Assembly (NCBI GenBank): GCA_001953115.1
Contig: LSSL01000848.1
Span: forward strand, 1-41,024
Reading direction: 5' to 3'
Length of the DNA stretch: 41,024 bases
From: Smittium mucronatum
Taxonomy: Eukaryota; Kickxellomycota; Harpellomycetes; Harpellales; Legeriomycetaceae
Positions 1-14,484 of this stretch are shown in pieces. Both the position numbers and the translations under genes were made by a program. Numbering within the stretch: position 1 is the first letter of the stretch; each line of letters begins with the position of its first letter. A model generated the notes under the pieces. The model was not told where the DNA came from. It saw only the letters and a list, made by a program, of their open reading frames with translations, and did not search any database.

Positions 1-660
1 ATGTTAGCTAATGATTGTTGTATGTTGTACAACATTCCATCAACCCTATTTATTGCTGATGGTGCAGTTTCGTTAAGATGTGGAGGTTGATAATTTACGG
101 CTTTAACCCTTGGAAATGAGTGAATCATTTCCTTTCTATCTTCGTCCTTTAATGGACTTCTGAAGATGTCGTCTTCAATGTCAGGGAATTCCTCGATTAA
201 TTCAGGGTAATTCTCTAACTCGACTACGGGTGCTCTGGCTCTAAGATGTGGATCTGCACAATCTGAGCTCTGTACATTCATCATTTGATCCTGATGAGTA
301 CCTTGTTGATCTCTTGATAAGAGTAAATTGACCTTTTCAGTAAGGTCTTGGATAATCTGGATGTATTGTTGATCCATAACGAATTAATTAATATTCTTTT
401 AAGATTTTAAACTTTAAAATTTATATTATAAGAGTATCTAAATCTTATTAAGCTGGTAGTGTACCTATGCGAAAGAAAAGATGATAAGGATAACATAATA
501 TGTACTTTACAGTATATATAAGAAAAAGAAAAAAAAAATTTAGTTTTTATTTTATACAATTCTATTTTTAGAATTCTTAAAAAATTTTAATTTGTATTTT
601 CGGTTATTTTATCCAATAAAGATGGTTACACTTAATATATCTCCTATGTGAGATATAATT
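1..660 (-). mobile_element. DIRS-like retrotransposon, 5' end only
   Basis: This is the 5' end of a minus-strand DIRS-like element entering from the left edge. It holds the Gag start (377), a leader and a terminal repeat. Two stretches match the second copy in the window: tgcgaaagaaaagat plus ataaggata at 468-492 and 17509-17533, and ttttatccaataa near 607-619 and at the right terminus near 17624-17636. The string ttaatatatctcct at 632-645 recurs at 14477-14490, next to the internal complementary region of that copy. The outer boundary near 660 is approximate. Confidence 0.75.
3..377 (-). CDS. DIRS-like Gag, N-terminal part, cut by window edge
   Basis: The minus strand is open without a stop for 125 codons from an ATG at 377 to the window edge, so the C-terminus is missing. 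The product begins MDQQYIQIIQDLTEKVNLLL, then has an acidic stretch (SPLKDEDRK) and the segment NYQPPHLNETAPS. A tyrosine-recombinase (DIRS-type) Gag often has a similar proline-rich 'YxPPxLNET' segment; that comparison is from memory of the family. The decayed element at 14290-17660 encodes matching anchors, LTEKVNLLM after its own ATG at 17443 and SPLNEDERK near 17240, which ties the two copies to one family. Upstream of the ATG lies a shared leader and terminal repeat (468-660). Unlike its relative, this copy has no stop in the visible part, so it may be younger or still coding. It could still be broken outside the window. Confidence 0.8.
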   Translation of the reverse strand, partial: MDQQYIQIIQDLTEKVNLLLSRDQQGTHQDQMMNVQSSDCADPHLRARAPVVELENYPELIEEFPDIEDDIFRSPLKDEDRKEMIHSFPRVKAVNYQPPHLNETAPSAINRVDGMLYNIQQSLAN

Positions 661-734
661 AGCTAACTAATATATTATACTCATGTTCTAAGTTGAAACA
701 AATTTATAATACAGGGCATGATGTCTTGAATATA

Positions 735-965
735 CACATAATTTCCGAATTAGGACTTGCTTTTTTTCAACTTGAAGTTAATTATTCTGGAATTGATTGA
801 ACTTTTTCCCAATTGATTTTCACTTTTTTTTAATCTAAATGCACTGTGCCCAATTGAAATTTATTTTTTTTGTAATTGAATGTACTTTTTTTGAATTGAT
901 TTTCACTAAACCCAACTAGAACATACTTTTTCCGAATGATTTTCACTTTTTCCGAATTTGGTAGT
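735..965. repeat. degenerate short repeat block
   Basis: Imperfect units built around cccaattgattttcac and a T run recur several times, for example near 756, 818, 857, 890 and 930, with variable spacing of about 20-40 nt. It resembles a decayed minisatellite next to the DIRS-like terminus. No coding potential is seen. Confidence 0.5.
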
Positions 966-1384
966 GAAAAGGTGTAGACGTAAAATTATTATCAAGCTTT
1001 GAATCATATATTCAATAAAATCTCATTAGTGGGATGCGTCGAATAAAAATTTTCCATTGGCAAATAATACTGGTAAAATCTATTTATTAAAACCGATAAA
1101 TATATTTTACAGGGTTATTCGGTTATCCATTTGTCACTTGTTGTACATTATTCACCAGAGAACATTATTTTAAATGAATTTAGTCTGCATACTATTAATA
1201 TCTGTTTTCATTGGACCAAAAAAATGATGCTTTAACCCCTTGAGACCGGAACTCTCGTTGAGTTAGGCCTTTAGAAATTATCGATTATTATTGAATAATC
1301 TTTAATAGGAATATAGTACAGAACATGATTTCTAAATGAAACTAAATGGTCTATCTTAAAATGAAACTAAGCGAAATTAGAAAA

Positions 1385-1687
1385 TTAGATGTAGTGTTTG
1401 AAACATCGATCCAACAGCAGATTAAGAAAATAGTTGAGCACAGCCTGTTCTTGGTTATTCCTTGAAGAATCTGTGAGTATATCGTTTGATTCCAATAAAA
1501 CTCCGTGATACAAAAAAATCGTTTGATTCCAATAAAATTCCGTGATACAAAAAAAATCGGTTGATTCCAGATCCCCCAATACCCCTAAATGATTCAGATA
1601 TATCTGCACCTCTGCATCATTTTTAAGAAATTTTAGCCAGTTTCCTGAAATGGGCCCATTTGCATAGGTTTTTGTTAGCTGAGCCAA
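1385..1687 (-). CDS. uncharacterised ORF, 100 codons, with internal duplication
   Basis: The minus-strand ORF runs from an ATG at 1687 to a stop at 1385. I do not recognise the family. The product is 100 residues with no signal peptide, membrane segment or metal-binding pattern. Its middle contains a 37-38 bp tandem duplication (1481-1570), giving two copies of a segment like FYWNQTIFLYHG. The two added units total 75 bp and so keep the reading frame. Fragments of readable peptide also occur upstream on the same strand (for example VPEKYARALCG near 2220), interrupted by stops, so this may be the tail of a decayed transposable element or pseudogene. It is not clearly a host gene. Confidence 0.3.
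   Translation of the reverse strand: MAQLTKTYANGPISGNWLKFLKNDAEVQIYLNHLGVLGDLESTDFFCITEFYWNQTIFLYHGVLLESNDILTDSSRNNQEQAVLNYFLNLLLDRCFKHYI
1481..1570. repeat. tandem repeat, 37-38 bp period, about 2.4 copies
   Basis: Units start at 1481, 1518 and 1556 with the core cgtttgattccaataaaa followed by a ctccgtgatac-like stretch and an A run. Copies 1 and 2 differ at one base plus A-run length; copy 3 is partial. The total gain of 75 bp keeps the surrounding minus-strand frame open. Confidence 0.85.
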
Positions 1688-2844
1688 TAAATAAAATATC
1701 TTTAGAGGTGGTGAAAATAAATGATGTTTTGGCTATCCAACTGCTTATAAAATCAGTTTTTCTGCAAAGCGATTGGATTTGAACTCACAAACCAGGAATT
1801 TGGATTGGTTGATTTGGTTTAGAGAGGAATGTGGGAGATTCTCTGAGATTGGGCACGTAAATATTTTCCTAATTTGATAAAATACATTTTATAATGCATA
1901 AAACTATTGGCTAGTCTGTAATTAGAGCTACAAAATAAGTCTTTTTTCCAATGCGTATACAGTTTAATAGATTTGTATTTTGTATTTTTATTGGTGTATT
2001 GATGATCAAATTTTTTTATAGCCAATGATTTGCATTAAAAAAGTCTGGTTATGAAAATAGCTCCCCATGGATAGATTTAGAGTTGGCTGATTTAATATTG
2101 AATAGACACGACAAGGCTTTGGATTGGTAGGTTGGATTTCGGAAGAACCTTAATTTATTCAATAAAAGTGAGAGCTTAATCTGACCAGGAGTTTCAATTT
2201 ACCCACACAAAGCACGTGCATATTTCTCTGGAACGCCTCTGCCCCAAGAGCTTTCAGGGTCAAAGACATAATTTCTGATAACATATGGAACAGAACAATC
2301 AACGACAATTATTAATTAAAGTTACATTGGTTACCGTACATAATGTATTAGGCATAAATTACTAAAATGAAACTATGGCTAAGATTATTGGATGATTTCT
2401 CATTGGACTAACCTATGGGATATTCTTTCGAGAAGGAAATTGAACTAGGATGCAGAAAAAGATGCAGAAACAGCAAAGATATTTCCAGATGCTGACTTCA
2501 AACTATGTTCTAGTTATTTCATCCATAGTACCCTCAATACTATTTTGGCAAAAAGCTCTAATTTACTCTAGCTTTCTCATTTTGCTGATATACCTCAAAA
2601 CTCTAAGGTCCCTTAAATTCCTCGATGCATCAACTCCCTACCCAAAAAAACCCCTTATTTCATTATTTATTCTCTTTTCTCCTTGACCGATGCTCTTTGG
2701 CGTATCTATTGATATTATTGTTTAAAACCCTTTGAGCTTACTTTCTGATTTAGCCATACCATATTTATCGATCTTTAATCTACTTTAAACACTTTCAAAG
2801 CAATATACTATATACCTTTCCTATCTGTTTCTGTTATAATAGCC
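1688..2844. other. region without a supported gene
   Basis: Only short ORFs with frequent stops are present. A 78-codon plus-strand ORF at 2450-2686 has one hydrophobic stretch but no recognisable family. The last 150 bp before 2845 are the AT-rich upstream region of the RING-H2 gene. Confidence 0.5.
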
Positions 2845-3873
2845 ATGCCCAAATCCAAATATGACTATTTTTACCTTATAATTATTTTAGTGATTCTATT
2901 CGTGATCTTCATGATATGTAAGCATAATTTTCAACAATTCTTTCTTTTCTGTTTCAAAATTTTTTTCTCAAATTAAACTTAAATAGATAGGGCCGTAAAA
3001 AAAAGAAACTACGCCAATCGTTTACAAGCTTCATCATTGGAGTACAGCGAATCCAACATTCACACACAGCCACCGATAATACTCCACTCCAACATATCAA
3101 CCTCCCAACAACCTCAAAATTTAACTGATAGCACACAAAACCTTCATGATCCTCCTTCCTATACTCCATATATTCAAGAACTTCCCACTTACCCCGAGGA
3201 GCCCCACCAGCTCCCATACTTAACTCCTGAAGAACTCGAATTTTATCCTACCTATACCCTCGAGCACCAACTAATCAGTTTGGGCGAACTAAAGCCTTTG
3301 GTTAATGGTGTCAGACCCCCTCTGAATGATGTCCCTAAAAACTCTTCGTCCCCTACTGTCGATTCAATTTCTTCACCTGATGAAGTGGTTAGTGGACGTG
3401 AAGATTCTGAATTTCCTCAAGATTATAAAGATGGAGGTAACTTTTCTTTACTTCTTTATATACATTCTTGCTTATTTGATTACATATCTTAAACCCTTTA
3501 TTCCACCTATTCTAAAGATGATCAAGTTTGTCGTGAGTGCCAGGTCTGTCTTTCTAACATCAGACTTATAGATTTTGTCCGTGCTATTCCATGCCATCAT
3601 TTGTTCCACAAAAATTGTCTGGACAACTGGCTCACCAAGAACAAGCCCTCTTGTCCTACTTGCAAGGCTGATCTCCATAAACCCCTGGATCCTCCCCAAA
3701 CCGCATCTTCTCCCACACATATATCTACTCCCACAAACGTTCCAGTGTCAGTACCCGCTCCCACTTCCATATCCACTTTAACACCCCATTCCACTGTTGC
3801 TCCGATAGTTAACCTTCCGCCCCATAGCGCTCCCACCGCCCCTGAGGCCCCCGAGGACAGCAGGCCTTCCTAA
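2845..3873 (+). CDS. membrane-anchored RING-H2 finger protein (probable E3 ubiquitin ligase)
   Basis: Three exons fit in phase: 2845-2917, 2987-3436 and 3518-3873, with GT-AG introns of 69 and 81 nt, giving 292 residues. Exon 1 encodes MPKSKYDYFYLIIILVILFV, a short head followed by one hydrophobic membrane segment (about residues 9-25). A proline- and serine-rich linker follows. Exon 3 carries a RING-H2 finger at about residues 178-220: C-x2-C (CQVC), then CHHLFHKNC giving C-x-H-x2-H-x2-C, a Trp (DNWL), and C-x2-C (CPTC). A low-complexity Pro/Thr/Ser tail ends the protein. The layout (one N-terminal helix, cytosolic RING-H2) is that of ATL- and RNF-type membrane ligases, which pass ubiquitin from an E2 to nearby substrates. 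Substrate and membrane are unknown. MCM5 starts 339 bp downstream on the same strand. The exon 1 start is an inference from the reading frame and the membrane segment. Confidence 0.78.
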
Positions 3874-4212
3874 TCTGCCACTCGCTCTTTCTGTTTAGAC
3901 TGGTACTTACTTCGTCCTGCATTTGTTTTTCTATTGGCCACACTCCTAGAGGTCAATTAAATCATGCTTAGCGGCTCCACTTTTTAATTGGTGTTTATCA
4001 TAGTGTAAACATTGACTACCAATTGTCTTTGATATATGTAAAATTCTGTTTTCTTTTTGTAATTTTTCTGCTCCTTCCTAATCATTCATTTATTTGAGAT
4101 TTATTTCCTCAAGACAGTAAACATTCATCTCATTCTTGGATATCTTTTATTTGTTTGTTACATTTTTCTGTCTTTTTTATTACCCCCTCCAATATCATAC
4201 AAGTTGCATAAA
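3874..4212. other. intergenic region between RING-H2 gene and MCM5
   Basis: This stretch holds the 3' flank of the RING-H2 gene and the upstream region of MCM5. It is T-rich and has no ORF of note. ATTGG (inverted CCAAT) motifs occur near 3934 and 3988, but I cannot say they are functional. Confidence 0.5.
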
Positions 4213-7669
<3,457 letters not shown>

Positions 7670-8200
7670 TTTTATTATTTATTTATTCTTCACCCATGTT
7701 TATTTTAGTATATAAATAATATCGCTTTTTTCCAATCAGCCTTGGTACAAATTATATTCTTTATACGTATATATTGGGATTACCTAAATTTAAAGTTTAA
7801 ATGCACATGATGTAAATATGTAGGCAAGTATTTCATTTAAATGAGCATTTTTAAAAACAAATACAATTTTATCCAACCAAATGAACTTAAGTAAATACCT
7901 ACGCGAATTTCATCCAATAAATGCGGAATTGATTATACTCTGCTAAAATCAAAGAAAGATTTAGGTAAGGTCCAAAAAGAAAAATCCGAAAAAGAAAATA
8001 CAAGTGTAATCAATTATTAAATTTATAAAAACATAAACTGCAAATTATATTTTTATTATAAAGATATGTAACGATAAAAAGTTGAATTTATTGATACTGA
8101 TGTTATAATTAATTAGTAACAGTTTACAAAATTTCAAGGTTATATTCCATATAACACCTTTTTATTTAACCAGAAAATTATTTTTATTAGTGATTTTAAA
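7670..8200. other. AT-rich intergenic region
   Basis: This holds the 3' flank of MCM5 and the approach to the MULE relic. No ORF, RNA gene or clear repeat is seen. Confidence 0.5.
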
Positions 8201-9708
8201 ATGATTGAGTGGGATTTGGTCGAAAATAAGTATATAAAAATCAAAAAAAAAATTTGAGGGTTGAATATTCCAAGAAATCAAAAAAATAATATTCAACTGT
8301 TTACCGCTGCTACAACTCTAAATTTATTATGTGCGTTTTTGAAGGGAGCGTTGATAGGTTTGATGACGGTAGAATTACAAAATACATAGTAAATAAACAT
8401 CACCACGACTGTCATAGAGACTCTAATCCTGTTTACAAAAAAGATATTTTGGATCTTTATATTCTTGGGGTAAAATCTAGTATGATTAAAAGAAAACTTA
8501 AAAGTGATGGAATAATGCTAGAAATAACCAAAATATACAACATAGTGAATAACAATAAACGTAAGTCGGTTACTGCGAGCTTAGTTTCATCTGACATTTT
8601 CGAAGAAAACTACAAAAAATACTGTATAGGGTGGGATTCTGAATATCTCTATATTGCTGACTATCCTAGCGATATAGAAAATATAAGAGCATTAATAACT
8701 TCAAAAAATCGAATAAATTTTTTTATCAAAGTACTATACTCTACATACAGACTCTACATTCAAAATTATATATGGAGATTATCCTTTTATCATTACAGGA
8801 GTTACAGACATAAACCAAAAACCCATATCCATATCAATCTCAATTGTCAGTAGAGATGATAGGGACTCATATTTATGGACACTTCAAACTTTAAAAATTC
8901 AATTAGAAAGATATGATTTATTTTGGATAATAAAAATCTTAGTATCAGACTCTGCTAAAAAAATAGTGGAAACAGTTTAAAAGATTTTTTTAGAATGATT
9001 TATGGGGGATGCAGCTTTTACCAACCCAAGAAATATTCAATAAGGCCATGGATTTATTTTTAGTTAAATAGAGGCACTTAGATATTTTCAGTGAAATGAT
9101 ATGCAAATCGAAGATTTTATTTCAAATAAAATTCAAATTGTTATGAGCTTTATAATATATTTGGCCCTTCCACTAAAATGGCCTTGTTAGATTTAAAAAC
9201 ACAATAAGGGACAAATATCAATCTTGAAAATCATCAAGCGTGCTCAATTTTTTGGATACTTCAATTAGAATAATCAATGATCTTGATATTTTTTCTATTT
9301 CTTTACCCAAAAAAAAGTGTTATAACAACATTCCATCATCGATTTCAAGAAAAATTTATTTAAAATATGTTTCAACTAATGAGAATAAATTTTTTTTTGT
9401 AATAAATACAAAAGAGATTGAATCGGATAATTTAACTATTCTTAAAAAAAGATTCGATGGGTTAAATTTTGAAACATTTAACAGTATCAAGAACATTCTC
9501 TGAAAATATTTTTTTATTTGTTAATGATACTGTATCGCATCGAACAGATTTTTTTTGCAGCTGCTACGATTTTCTGAAAAGAAAAAAGTGTGCATATGTA
9601 TGTTGGTATCTTAAAGAAAACAAAATTCAAATGCTAATATCGATTACATTGATACATCAGAGAAAGTCAGTAGCAAGACCTAACAAATTTAGAAAAAACA
9701 CAGTTTAG
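8201..9708 (+). pseudogene. decayed Mutator-like (MULE) transposase: FLYWCH, DDE and SWIM regions
   Basis: Frameshifts and stops break this plus-strand transposase, but three family regions follow in the expected order. An ATG at 8201 opens MIEWDLVENKYIKIK. A FLYWCH-type zinc finger follows near 8300-8415 (VYRCY, then CVFEGSV, then NKHHHDC giving the H-x-H ligands). The MULE catalytic domain follows: STYRLYIQNY near 8735, and in the shifted frame from about 8795 GVTDINQKP, SIVSRDDRDSYLWTL and LVSDSAKKI. MULE transposases typically show a DxTYKL, GVxDxxxxF, VSxE and SDxxxAI series, so the match is good although the first Asp reads Ser. Near 9537-9600 HRTDFFCSCYDFLKRKKCAYV looks like a SWIM finger (C-x-C...C-x-H) with the last His replaced by Tyr. 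A GRPxK-like tail (KSVARPNKF) ends at 9708. No terminal inverted repeats were found by eye. It is inactive as it stands. Confidence 0.75.
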
Positions 9709-11990
9709 GACTTGAATAGTTTTAAGATCAATAAATATCAATAATTACTCAACAGAATTTGTATTTTTTTATTATTTATACAATAAATTAGTTTTAAAAT
9801 TAGTAATTATTATTAAATATAATTTTGGTAATGTACACATAAAAATTTACAAAAAAAATAATTATACATTGAAAATTATATAACAATCTTAATATTTATT
9901 AAAAAAAAATAAAATAGAATTAAGAAATTAAGAAATTTAAAAAATATATATAAGACGAAAATATCCTTACATATTATTATTATAAAAAATGATAAACAAA
10001 ATTTAGAAAAAAACAAAAAACAAGACAAGGAAATAGACTATATGACAACAAGTATCATTAAAATCAACAGACATAGTCCCTAAAAACTTAAAACTAACGC
10101 TCTTAAAATCAAACCCATAAACCCATCAACATTTAACCCATCAGCCCATCAGAATATTAACAAATCAATATATCAATACTATAACCCATCAATACTTCAA
10201 CACAGTATCTCAATTTTCTTCACTTTCCACTAATGATAAATAATAAATTTTTGAAAAATTCGCATTTGATTTAATTTATATATTCAATGCTAGCTATTCT
10301 ATGCAAATAAAAAAGTAGATTAATGATCTTAATTCTTAAATAGTATACATAATTTCACTTAACGACTCTTGGCTTCATAAATACACAAAAATTAGTATTA
10401 CTTATTTTTTAGAAACTTATACCTTTATTAGTATAATATTAATGATAGCAAGTATAATTTAAATGCAAAATTCTTCATTTAGAAGTTTTTATTCCCGTTT
10501 TGAACAAGTTTAAAATCAAATAAATATTTATTTACCTTATAAAATTTGTGTATCAAATTACAATGTAATAGTATTTATATCTTAGTTCCATTCATTTTCA
10601 ACGAGTCAATTTGATTTTTATTCTATGTTTCGATATGTTTTCTTAATCGTTGTTTAGAAATAATTAAATGTTTATTTATTTGAAGAGACTAGATTTTTTT
10701 AGTAGAATAATGATTTAAAAGATAAAGAACATCTTTAATTTATAAAAAATAACCATCTTTTATATAAGTATCAAAATTATGATTTAATTTCCAAATGATA
10801 TCATATTTTGGTGATTCATCATTTAAATTCGAAATTTAAGACCATCCAATTGAAAAATATTTTTAATTTTAGATACTTAGATGAGTCGCTTGTGAGTTAT
10901 TTAAAATCTCTTGTATTTTTATTATGAATTACCTAAAATGACTACATAATAATCAATAAGGCTTTATTTGTTTTGATGCTTTTTGGTTTTATAAGATTAT
11001 AGTATAAATTTTTTTTAAACTCTTATCACACCCAAAGAATAAATTTTGCTTCTATTACTAAACTTAAGTGTCTATTTAAATCACCTTTTTATGAAGTTTT
11101 ATTAAAAAATTCAATTTCAACGTTAAAACTTTAGTTTAAATGAATTGCTGCAGTAGGAGTTGGCTTATTCCTGATCTTTCGATTTAATCTCTTAGTGCGG
11201 GCTTAGAATAATGCGGATTTAGATGCGTCAATTAAAAAATATATATTTAAGCCGTTATTTTTTTATAGGTAAAAATAAATCACACGTTGAAACATATCAA
11301 ATATATAATAAAATTATAGAAATTGCGTTTAAATTAGGGAAAATGCGGATATATGTGGTTTTAGCTTATTAAATATTTTCCAAAAATAATGACATCCAAC
11401 GATGAGGTTATAATAAACGTAGAAAACATTTTTTTTAAAAAATAAAACTTATCGCTCTGATAATCGTGTTAACCAATAGATTACTGATTGCTTGAATTGT
11501 ATATCAACATTATTAGTAGTTTTATATTAGATATTTAAATTATTTGAAGTAGCTTATAGATTGAAATGATGAATATCGAGATGGGGATAGATTTAAAAAT
11601 ACTGATTTAAAATTATTTTCAAGGATATAAGTTATGAAAAAATATCAATAAGAATTTTTTTTGGATTGGTGTGTACCAACGGTTGGCTATTTTCTAAAGA
11701 AACATATCTTATAAAGACAGGGGCAAAAAAAACACAAAAGTTCTGAAGGAGAAATAAAGTAATTCAATATTACTTTCAAAATAATCCCAAAATGATATTT
11801 TGCGCCAGAATGAAGTTTGAATCCCTTTATAATTCTGATGAACATAGGATATATAAATATTTGGATCATAACTGATATTTTTTAAGCTGTAGAGATAAGA
11901 CGGCGAATATTGAATTTTTGATGGAAATATATCTAATAAAGACTAAAAGCCCTGTTAAATTAAAAAATTGACACAAGAGGGATAAAAGTC
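9709..11990. other. very AT-rich region, no supported gene
   Basis: Stops are frequent in all frames and homopolymer runs are common. The one structured piece is a block of CCCATCA-like repeats at 10111-10200. I see no RNA gene. Confidence 0.5.
10111..10200. repeat. degenerate aacccatca repeats
   Basis: The motifs acccataa, acccatca, aacccatca, gcccatca and aacccatcaa occur within 90 bp, interleaved with atcaata. The C-rich strand bias stands out from the flanks. It is too degenerate and short to call telomeric. Confidence 0.45.
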
Positions 11991-12470
11991 TCTAACAAAA
12001 ACATTTATTCTCATATTAGGCACTACAAAAAATATATTTGGAACAGCATAAATGTAACTGTCTCTGATCTAAAAAAGCTATGCGAAGATAGCTGCAATTT
12101 TATCTTTGAGGATTGTGCGTATATAATCGATTTCGAGGTTAAAAACAGCAAAATAAGAATATTGATTAAAACAAGAAGACTAGTAAATTATCTGAGCACA
12201 CTCAATAATATGCACATTGACATTTCATACAAGTTATTGGGCTTATAGTAACATAAATTTTTTTAGGTGCCACTGAATCAAGAAAAAAATTTATTCCTGC
12301 TATTTTCGGAGTCCTTCCTGATGAAAGTGAGCCGAGTTTTGAAGATTTTAAAATATTAGACTAAGAATTAATAAAATGAGTTCTTTTTTTCAAATTGAAA
12401 CACTGATTGCCGAATCTGCTCATATTTTTACATCGCTATTAAAAAAATTTCAGTCCCATTTTATTAAGAT
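11990..12470 (+). pseudogene. second MULE transposase relic
   Basis: The readable frame from about 12000 gives a helical stretch, then NNMHIDISYKLLGL near 12208-12248, and after a short break GATESRKKFIPAIFGVLPDE from 12267, followed by EPSFEDFKIL. This matches the catalytic part of MULE transposases, where an 'HxDxTYKL' is followed by 'GxxDxxRxFxPxxxxxxxxE'. A following IAESAHIFTSLLKKF near 12409 fits the next block, where Asp is usual and Glu is seen. Stops and shifts separate the pieces, so it is dead. It is too diverged from the 8201-9708 copy to be a recent duplicate. No ends were found. Confidence 0.6.
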
Positions 12471-12479
12471 TAAACTGCT

Positions 12480-14285
12480 AGGCGAAAACAATTTGAACAT
12501 GTCGAAAATATTATGATTATGAAATAATTTTTTTCAAAAGAAATCAGAAAGGATTTGAGTTATATACAGCCATCTTTTTATTAATTTTTCTTTAATAGAT
12601 ATTGGGAACTTTTTCTCATGAAATGGTCAGAATTTATCGAACTTAAAGTTACTACGATTATTTTTTTTTTTTTAAGAAAAAAAATCTAACAGATATTGGT
12701 TTGAAGGATACTTACAATTTTCTCCGAGAAAAGATAATGCTTTATTAAGTTTTAACATTACAATGAAATCGAGTCATTTGATTTAGATGAAAAATAATTA
12801 AATAGACTGAAAAAATTGATCCTGGAAATGATGGAGGATTTTGGTAAAAAAATTATGCCAATAAAACAACTCATATGGATTCGATCAAATACAATGGTCA
12901 AATTATAATTCTCCAAGATTTTAATTCACTTTCAATCGCATGGAATTATTTTTTATTCGATAATGCTGATCTTCTAAACGATTTTTTTTTTGGAAATACT
13001 ATGAAGCATAACTTTTCTAGTTTTAACCAAATGAAGCTATTGATGAATAATTTATCGTAGTTAGTAGTAAACAATACGTGTTGAGCTACAATGATATAAT
13101 ATGTTCTTGCAGAAACTTTTTTGAAACTATAAATGCTCACACGTTTATTAACTTCCAAAGAGGCTTGGAAAACTGGAATTGATTGACATTCGATTTTTTA
13201 ACTTTAAAAGAAAATGGAGAAGGCGTAAAATATTAGCCTATAACAGCAGTTTGGCGCTTGAATAAAATTATTTTTTGCAAAAAAATTTACTATTAGTTTT
13301 TTAATGGATATAATAAAAAATTATGAAATTAAAGAGGTACACTCGCAAGATTTTATTTATTAAAAAAAAGAGAAGAATTTATTTATAGAATTAAAAAATC
13401 ATGTAAACGTAGTTTAAAAAAATTATAAGTTAATACAAGTTACTAATATTCAAGCAAGACTAGTTATTACTTCTAAGAGCTGATTCAAGTTCACAGTATT
13501 ACAAACTAAAATTCAAAAGAAAATAAAAGTTCATTACAAAAAGAAAAAAAATTATAATTGTAGCTTCACTATTAATATAAGCTTATGGAAAAAATAACTC
13601 GATTACAAATGTTGAAGAATATTTTTATTATATAACTAAATCAAGAGCAGTTTAATAACCTAATGAATTATCAACTCAATTAAAAAGAGCTAGCTCTGTA
13701 AAAATTTCAATATAAATTTAATTAAAAAAACAATGACAAATAATTGGCACAAGATCAAGGACTAATGCAAGAAAATGTTCATGACTAAGTTCAAATTCAA
13801 GTTTAAGTTTAAGAACAAGTGTATTTATAATCCAATGATCAAGAACTGATAAAGTAACGAGCTCAATTTTATGTCATTCTACAAGCTCATCATTTTTCGC
13901 GTCATTGATAAGCAATTTAGTGGTTTTATAACCTATGTTATGCAAACATATTATTAATTTTATAAAAAAATTAATTATGCATAAAATTTACCCCTTTTCG
14001 TGTGATGTAATATTTTATTGGGTTTTCACAAAATAACATATTTTCATATATATATTGAAATTACATAATCTTATCTACATTTAGTTATGATTAAATTAAA
14101 ACATATATCACATGGACCTCTCTTTTTTTTAAAAAAAAAGGTTAACCCCCCCCCCATAGAATATTTAAGTTTAGTCTATTTTAAATATGATAAACAATGA
14201 AAATTAGCGCCGTTTAAAACGTTTTTATAAAATGTTGCTGCTTAATGTGCTTTTTTAAATAAGAAAAAATAGAACTGTTATCCCT
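12480..14285. other. AT-rich region, no supported gene
   Basis: Possible far-decayed tail of the MULE relic up to about 13060, then simple AT-rich sequence with repeated caagttcaaat-like words near 13430-13830. A T8/A9 tract followed by a run of C occurs at about 14123-14156. Nothing coding can be supported. Confidence 0.45.
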
Positions 14286-14290
14286 AAAAT

Positions 14291-14382
14291 TAATTCATAC
14301 TATACGATGAGAGGAGAAATAATAAATTTTATCATCCTATTGGATAAAACTAAATCAAAAATTACAAACCAATGAAATAAAA
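14291..14382. repeat. DIRS-like inverted terminal repeat, 3' end of element
   Basis: The stretch gaggagaaat...attggataaaac...attacaaaccaatgaaataaaa is the inverted counterpart of 17592-17656 at the other end, with scattered mismatches. Its outermost 27 bases (14291-14317) also pair with the internal complementary region. Confidence 0.8.
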
Positions 14383-14484
14383 TGGATATTAAAATTTTAT
14401 CTATAGAATGTAAACTACACCTTAGTGTTATTCTTATCATCTTTCAGCAGAAGTCATGGTAATGGGTGGGCTGGAATTAATATA

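Noticed and set aside
1232..1260. TTAACCCCTTGAG resembling a piggyBac end
   Set aside because: No matching inverted end with TTAA was found nearby, so it cannot be called an element.
2450..2686. 78-codon plus-strand ORF with a hydrophobic stretch
   Set aside because: No homologue is recognised, all three frames are similarly readable over short distances, and no splice partner was found.
14123..14156. Poly-A/T tract followed by a long C run, and a similar C run in P-protein intron 1 (about 29029)
   Set aside because: Homopolymers without further structure; they may be sequencing or assembly noise and do not support a feature.
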